NCBI GenBank assembly: GCA_947174235.1
Contig: CAMWID010000011.1
Location: forward strand, 1 to 58,052
Direction: 5' to 3'
DNA: 58,052 bases
DNA from: an uncultured Porphyromonadaceae bacterium
GTDB taxonomy: Bacteria; Bacteroidota; Bacteroidia; Bacteroidales; Muribaculaceae
The notes under the pieces were generated by a model that saw only the letters and a program-made list of their open reading frames with translations, did not search any database and was not told the DNA's origin. The position numbers and the translations under genes were made by a program. Shown piece after piece: positions 54,096 to 58,052 of the stretch (position 1 is its first letter; every line of letters begins with the position of its first letter).

Positions 54096-54126
54096 TTTGA
54101 TTTTTCGGTGTAAAGAATTAATTTTG
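54096..54126 (+). promoter_or_regulatory. Promoter of the GSCFA gene
   Basis: TTTG (54096-54099), a 19-base spacer and TAATTTTG (54119-54126) match the consensus exactly. The start codon begins 4 bases after the -7 element. Confidence 0.75.
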
Positions 54127-54130
54127 GGAT

Positions 54131-55123
54131 ATGAAATTTAGAACTGAATATGTGGCGACGCGGTCTACGCTTACATTGTCGCCTGACTATCCGGTAGTGC
54201 TTCTCGGCTCATGTTTCGCTGAAAATATCGCCGGACGCATGCGTTCGTGTCTGTGGGACGCTTCAAATCCGCTTGGCACGCTGTATAATCCCCTTTCTAT
54301 TGAGAAGGCGCTCGGCACGCTTCTTTTTTCGTCTCATCCCGGAATGGAGTTCTATGAATCTGTCTTCAGGGCTGGAGGCAGGTTTCATTCATGGCTTTTT
54401 GATTCAAGAATATCAGCGGACAACCGCGACGACTGCATGGCGGCGTTTCTGGAAAGAAAGGAATCGCTGGAGGCGCTTTTGGCAAAGGCGCAGGCTCTTT
54501 TTGTGACATTCGGTACCTCCTGGTGCTATTATCTTGCTGACAGGAAAGATTATGTGGTGGCGAATTGTCATAAGCAACCGGCTGCGATGTTTGTGAGAAG
54601 CCGCGCCGGTATCAGTGAGATTGTGGAGAGGTGGGAAGCGTTGGCAAATCGATTGAAAACGAGGTTTCCGCAGTTGCAGATTGTTTTCACGGTCAGTCCG
54701 GTGAGGCATCTGAAGGATGGTTTCGCCGGAAATTCCCATTCCAAAGCGGTGTTGTTGCTTGCGACGGAGGAACTTTGCAGCCGTCTTGATTTCTGCCATT
54801 ATTTTCCTGCCTATGAGATAGTGAATGATGATTTACGTGACTATCGCTTCTATGCTTCCGATCTTGTGCATCCTTCTGACGAGGGTGTGGAATACATATG
54901 GGAGAATTTTCGTGCCACGTATATGGACAGTGAGGGGGAATTGATTTTAAAAGAAGGGGAAAAGATCCTTAAGGCATGGATGCACCGGCCGTTGCCATCA
55001 GCCACTCGCCGGGTGTCGGCGGAGACAGCCGCTGAAGAGGAGAGGCGGCGCAGGGAGATACAGCTCAGGCATGCCGCTTTCAAGGCACTTCATCCGGGGG
55101 TGTTGCCGTTAGTGACCCTGTGA
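54131..55123 (+). CDS. GSCFA-domain protein
   Basis: A 330-aa cytoplasmic protein with the name-giving motif LLGSCFAENIAGRM (about 24-37), followed by NPLGTLYNPLSIEKAL, TFGTSWCYYL and a late ASDLVHPSDEGVEYIW segment. The family is related to SGNH/GDSL hydrolases: the Ser of GSCFA and the Asp/His of DLVHPS are in the expected places, but its reaction is not established. No signal peptide is present. The start is 4 bases after a full promoter -7 element, so the message is probably leaderless. It is divergent from the purine cluster. Confidence 0.88.
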   Translation: MKFRTEYVATRSTLTLSPDYPVVLLGSCFAENIAGRMRSCLWDASNPLGTLYNPLSIEKALGTLLFSSHPGMEFYESVFRAGGRFHSWLFDSRISADNRDDCMAAFLERKESLEALLAKAQALFVTFGTSWCYYLADRKDYVVANCHKQPAAMFVRSRAGISEIVERWEALANRLKTRFPQLQIVFTVSPVRHLKDGFAGNSHSKAVLLLATEELCSRLDFCHYFPAYEIVNDDLRDYRFYASDLVHPSDEGVEYIWENFRATYMDSEGELILKEGEKILKAWMHRPLPSATRRVSAETAAEEERRRREIQLRHAAFKALHPGVLPLVTL

Positions 55124-55300
55124 CTCCGGCGATATGTATCACATAAAAATGGTTTCATTGTGTTTTGTTTTATGAAAGTTTGCCGAGCAAATTGAAATGT
55201 AATCCGAATTTGTGTTAAAAATGGGATGCCCCGACTATGAAAAAACGATAAAAGGGATATATGGATTTGTTGTTTAATCAAACGACAAAATCGAAACCTT

Positions 55301-56050
55301 ATGAAAACACAAAAGAATTATAAGCACCAGATACATGACGGAGATTCGTGTAAGGTGCATTCGGATCTTAGCTACGAAGAACATCTTATAGAGGACCATC
55401 CTTATAAACAGATAGAAGATCATCCGCGCAAACTTATAGAGGATCATCACGAAGAGGCTCCGGTGGCGGCTGCCGCCATGGCTGCACCTGTTGAAGATAC
55501 TCCGGAGGTGGCAGCCGTGGGTGCCCCGATAGAAGGTGGCGCCAAATCACATTGGTGGGCGTGGTGCGTAGCCGCACTTGTGGGGCTTTGCATTGTGGCG
55601 GCAGGTCTGTACTATGGGTTGAAGAATGATGACGACGGAATGAAGAGTGACCGGTACGCGTATGCCTCAACCGCAGTCAAAGCCGACGGACAGGCAGTCG
55701 GGACAGCGTCAGATGGCGCAGCCGGAGCGGGGAGCGTAGTGGATTATATCTACTATTTCGGGAATGATAAATCAGCTGTGATCGACAATAGCAATCTTGA
55801 GAATATGGCTGAGAAAATTGAAGATACGGGTGCTGACGTTGTAGTGACCGCTTATGCAAGCCAGGTCGGCAATGAGGCATACAACAAGGCTCTGAGCGAA
55901 AAACGTGCGAACAATATCGCGAGCTATCTTGTGGCTCATGGAGTGCCGAAGAGCCATATCAAGGTCGTGTCGAACGGAGAGACCACAAATTATGGAGATG
56001 AGGCTCATAACAGAAGGGCAAACATACATGTGGAGTATCCGGTAGGATAA
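55301..56050 (+). CDS. Membrane-anchored OmpA-domain protein with octapeptide repeats
   Basis: A 249-aa protein without a signal peptide or outer-membrane barrel. Residues 29-52 are three copies of an 8-residue unit (LIEDHPYK, QIEDHPRK, LIEDHHEE), followed by an Ala/Pro/Glu linker, a membrane segment (about 84-107, WWAWCVAALVGLCIVAAGLYYG), a linker, and an OmpA/MotB peptidoglycan-binding domain (about 145-249, with LSEKRANNIASYL and HNRRANIHVEYP). The plan suggests an inner-membrane protein reaching the cell wall, with a histidine-rich cytoplasmic tail that might bind metal. No flagellar or gliding genes are nearby. A terminator follows. Confidence 0.85.
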   Translation: MKTQKNYKHQIHDGDSCKVHSDLSYEEHLIEDHPYKQIEDHPRKLIEDHHEEAPVAAAAMAAPVEDTPEVAAVGAPIEGGAKSHWWAWCVAALVGLCIVAAGLYYGLKNDDDGMKSDRYAYASTAVKADGQAVGTASDGAAGAGSVVDYIYYFGNDKSAVIDNSNLENMAEKIEDTGADVVVTAYASQVGNEAYNKALSEKRANNIASYLVAHGVPKSHIKVVSNGETTNYGDEAHNRRANIHVEYPVG

Positions 56051-56132
56051 AAACGCGCGGTTGTCCTGATGTTTATACAGACTTGTTTATAAGTTGTAGA
56101 TAACGTTTGTAAAAATCAGAAAGAAAGATAAT

Positions 56133-56180
56133 TAAGATGGAGGAATCTCTCCGGCATGCCGGAGAGATTCCTCCATCTTA
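56133..56180. terminator. 48-bp perfect palindrome, bidirectional terminator
   Basis: Each half (24 bp, centred between 56156 and 56157) pairs with the other without mismatch and without a spacer. It lies between two convergent genes. T-richness next to it is low, so termination would rely on the very stable stem. Confidence 0.85.
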
Positions 56181-56231
56181 TCATGGGTGTAAACGTTGGT
56201 TTTATTCGTTCGCCCGGTTGGCTAAAGACGT

Positions 56232-57674
56232 TTATTTAAGCTGAATGAATACCGGAGTCCAAGCCTTTACCGTTACCGACTGCGAGACTCCCTCTACAGG
56301 CACGAGGACATCGGTGTCGCTGAAGATCACAGCCACCTTGTTTGTGCTTTCAGGATCCTGCTTGGTCACTATGAGGATATCGGCGCCGTTTTCATTCTTG
56401 ATCCTGTTAAAATGGGATATGCCTCTCCACATGGCAGGATTTTTGGAACGGAAGCGCATTGCGTTTGACACGAATCCGGAGAGACGGCGTTCCCCGTCGT
56501 TACGCGGGGTCAGATGTCCGGTGGTTCGGGCGATGTTGTCTTTCTGAGCACCGATGGCGTCGCGTGTGTCGTCGGCAAACTCATCGCCGTAATAAAGAGT
56601 CACAGGACCGGAGTATGCGGCGAGAATTGCATTGCGGGTCATCATTTTCTCGTAATAATAAGGATCTGCGGGATCGAAATGGTCAGCCAGACGGTATCCG
56701 TCATGATTTGACAGAAAGAGGTTGGGCATAACCTTGTCGTTGAGGTATCCACGCGAAGAAGGGGAGGAAAGAATTGTTATGATATCGTCCCATCCGTTTT
56801 CAAGCCCTTCGGAATCTGTCTCCTGCATGGCTCCGCTTATGATGTTTTTTCCATCGAAATCAAAGGCGCTCAGCAGACCGCCGTCGCGGTATACCCCTTT
56901 GTTGATAACGTCTGCGGTGCCCCAGTCTTCTCCGACCATATATCCGAGAGTGCCCCATTTTTCACCATTGGCGGCGCGTCTGGCTGTGACTTCTTCCACG
57001 GCTTCCCGAATTTCATTCCAGTAGTTGTGTCCTCCCTGACATGCCTGATACGCCTGGTCGAGGCGCCATCCGTCGATGCCGAACTCGTCAATCCAGTAAG
57101 TAGCCACATCCTTTATATAATCAAGCGATCCGGGATATGAGATGTTGCCATTGCCCCCTTCGGGACCTCTGTCGCATCCCGTCACGGTGACATCGAGAGA
57201 GTGTCCTGACGGAGATGGAGTCGTCACCCCGCCGTGATGTCCGAACACCCCGTCAAGGATCACATACATTCCGCGTTTGTGGGCTTCGTCCACCAGTTCG
57301 CGCAGGTCGTCTTCCGTGCCGAAATGCGGGTCGATTGCAAAGAAATTGTTTGTGAAATATCCCGTTGACTGAAGTTTCTCTCCTCCCGAAGCGCTGGAGC
57401 TGTCGAAAATCGGAGTCATCCATATTGCGTTCGCCCCAAGTTTCTTGATGTAGTCAAGAGAATTTATGATCCCGCGGAGGTTGCCGTTTTTCATCGCATT
57501 GTCCGGTCCCCACATCGCGTTGTATCCGGGGGCACCTTCCGGGTCATGTTGGAAAGAAGCCACCATCACCTGATAAATTGTCAGTTCGCGAGGATCTCCT
57601 GTGAGTCCGTAGGCATTTCTGATGCCGAAAATTCCCGCAAGGAGAGCGAGTAATAAAAATTTGAAATTTTTCAT
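56232..57674 (-). CDS. Secreted alpha-amylase-family (GH13) enzyme
   Basis: A 480-aa exported GH13 enzyme. Signal peptide 1 to about 23 (ending NAYG). The barrel runs from about 30 with region I (DGVFGHHGG, about 143), region II nucleophile Asp206 in GWRLDQAY, region III acid/base Glu249 in VGEDWG, and region IV Asp325 in LSNHDGYR; a short C-terminal beta-domain ends FIQLK. It should cut alpha-1,4-glucans or related alpha-glucosides in the periplasm or outside. It is not linked to any SusCD here and has its own -7 element (57716-57723). Confidence 0.93.
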   Translation of the reverse strand: MKNFKFLLLALLAGIFGIRNAYGLTGDPRELTIYQVMVASFQHDPEGAPGYNAMWGPDNAMKNGNLRGIINSLDYIKKLGANAIWMTPIFDSSSASGGEKLQSTGYFTNNFFAIDPHFGTEDDLRELVDEAHKRGMYVILDGVFGHHGGVTTPSPSGHSLDVTVTGCDRGPEGGNGNISYPGSLDYIKDVATYWIDEFGIDGWRLDQAYQACQGGHNYWNEIREAVEEVTARRAANGEKWGTLGYMVGEDWGTADVINKGVYRDGGLLSAFDFDGKNIISGAMQETDSEGLENGWDDIITILSSPSSRGYLNDKVMPNLFLSNHDGYRLADHFDPADPYYYEKMMTRNAILAAYSGPVTLYYGDEFADDTRDAIGAQKDNIARTTGHLTPRNDGERRLSGFVSNAMRFRSKNPAMWRGISHFNRIKNENGADILIVTKQDPESTNKVAVIFSDTDVLVPVEGVSQSVTVKAWTPVFIQLK

Positions 57675-57715
57675 GTTGTGTTAAGCAAAAATTGGATGTA
57701 AGAATATTGAGACCA

Positions 57716-57723
57716 CAAATTTA
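57716..57723 (-). promoter_or_regulatory. -7 element of the GH13 gene
   Basis: TAAATTTG on the minus strand matches TAnnTTTG, about 42 bases before the ATG. No -33 TTTG was found. Confidence 0.5.
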
Positions 57724-57772
57724 ATAAAAAATTAGATGTAAAAATTATTTTATTGGTATAATCGGGATTTAT

Positions 57773-57804
57773 TTTGGGGACTTCAGTATTTTTTGTTAAC
57801 TTTG
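57773..57804 (+). promoter_or_regulatory. Full promoter at the right edge
   Basis: TTTG (57773-57776), a 20-base spacer and TAACTTTG (57797-57804) match the consensus in every position. Transcription would start near 57810 and run out of the window. Confidence 0.8.
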
Positions 57805-57821
57805 CAGGCAAAATAAATGAA

Positions 57822-57926
57822 ATGACGGCAACTAAGAAAAGTCGAATATCGTTTGTAAAGCATATCCAGGAATCGATGCAAAACGGAAGCAATTGCCTCC
57901 CGGCAACTTTCTTTTTCAGATATTAA
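57822..57926 (+). CDS. 34-aa putative leader peptide
   Basis: An ATG 18 bases after the promoter opens a 34-codon frame, starting MTATKKSRISFVKHIQ and ending LPATFFFRY with three Phe codons in a row. The stop codon overlaps the base of a strong terminator. The layout (promoter, short frame with a run of one amino acid, terminator) is that of an amino-acid attenuator, possibly for phenylalanine. The regulated gene is outside the window. It is too short to be sure it is translated. Confidence 0.5.
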   Translation: MTATKKSRISFVKHIQESMQNGSNCLPATFFFRY

Positions 57927-57957
57927 GGCAGCTCATTGGTGAGTTGCCTTTTTTTTA
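57925..57957 (+). terminator. Rho-independent terminator after the leader peptide
   Basis: An 11-bp stem (57925-57935 with 57940-57950, including one G-T pair) closes a 4-base loop and runs into eight T. Its right arm (AGTTGCC, 57942-57948) can instead pair with GGCAACT at 57902-57908, which can pair with TTGCC at 57893-57897, giving mutually exclusive folds. Confidence 0.85.
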
Positions 57958-58052
57958 TACCTCAGTTCTGTGGATATCGGATTAAAACGAAGACTGTCTC
58001 TTAGAAACTGTTTAAATTTATTTGTCGAAGGAATTGAGAGGATTTGTCAGGC

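Noticed and set aside
1..58052. tRNA, rRNA, CRISPR array, insertion sequence
   Set aside because: Reading the gaps on both strands gave no cloverleaf, rRNA-like block, regularly spaced repeat array or transposase; short tRNAs could have been missed without a covariance scan.

Overview
The window reads as chromosomal DNA of a gut-type Bacteroidota (order Bacteroidales, possibly Muribaculaceae-like). Evidence seen: two SusC/SusD pairs, a hybrid two-component regulator, an ECF sigma/FecR pair, GSCFA and FISUMP proteins, lipoprotein signal peptides, almost no Shine-Dalgarno sequences, and many promoters of the Bacteroidetes form TTTG-N19/20-TAnnTTTG. The genus is inferred, not shown.

Layout. (1) 1-1400: the start of a kinase-like gene leaving the window, a small unknown gene, and a toxin-antitoxin-like pair (56-aa antitoxin plus GNAT) bracketed by a perfect 30-bp direct repeat. 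(2) 1501-2685: purT. (3) 2776-17994: a polysaccharide utilisation locus (PUL): surface lipoprotein, SusC, SusD, GH30 and GH2 on the minus strand, divergent from a hybrid two-component sensor (HTCS). Two 12-bp direct repeats 22 bp apart, just upstream of the PUL promoter, are the likely HTCS operator. (4) 18223-23916: an NSS-family transporter, a Rel/SpoT protein, a TPR membrane protein and an NlpE-like lipoprotein. (5) 24150-35352: a second SusCD system run by an ECF sigma and FecR anti-sigma factor, with a SusC carrying an STN signalling domain, two lipoproteins and two tandem TlpA-type thioredoxins. (6) 35543-37958: a low-GC type II restriction-modification cassette at the 3' end of guaA, bounded by two nested pairs of direct repeats. 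(7) 37944-53700: a minus-strand purine cluster in the order purE-purL-purM-purN-purH-purD-folD-purB-purA-guaB-guaA. It supplies most of the route from PRPP to AMP and GMP; purF, purC and purK are not here. PurN and PurT are both present, giving folate- and formate-dependent versions of the same step. (8) 54131-58052: a GSCFA protein, a membrane-anchored OmpA-domain protein, a secreted GH13 amylase, and a promoter-leader peptide-terminator unit for a gene beyond the window.

The most unusual non-coding signals are a ~230-nt leader before purE ending in a terminator-like hairpin; long AT-rich inverted repeats with a shared GATTAATC core in three gaps of the purine cluster; ten copies of a 7-bp repeat before folD; a loop-less 48-bp palindrome; the nested repeats around the R-M cassette; the repeat-flanked toxin-antitoxin pair; and the terminal 34-codon leader. 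I saw no rRNA, tRNA, CRISPR array, transposase or integrase.
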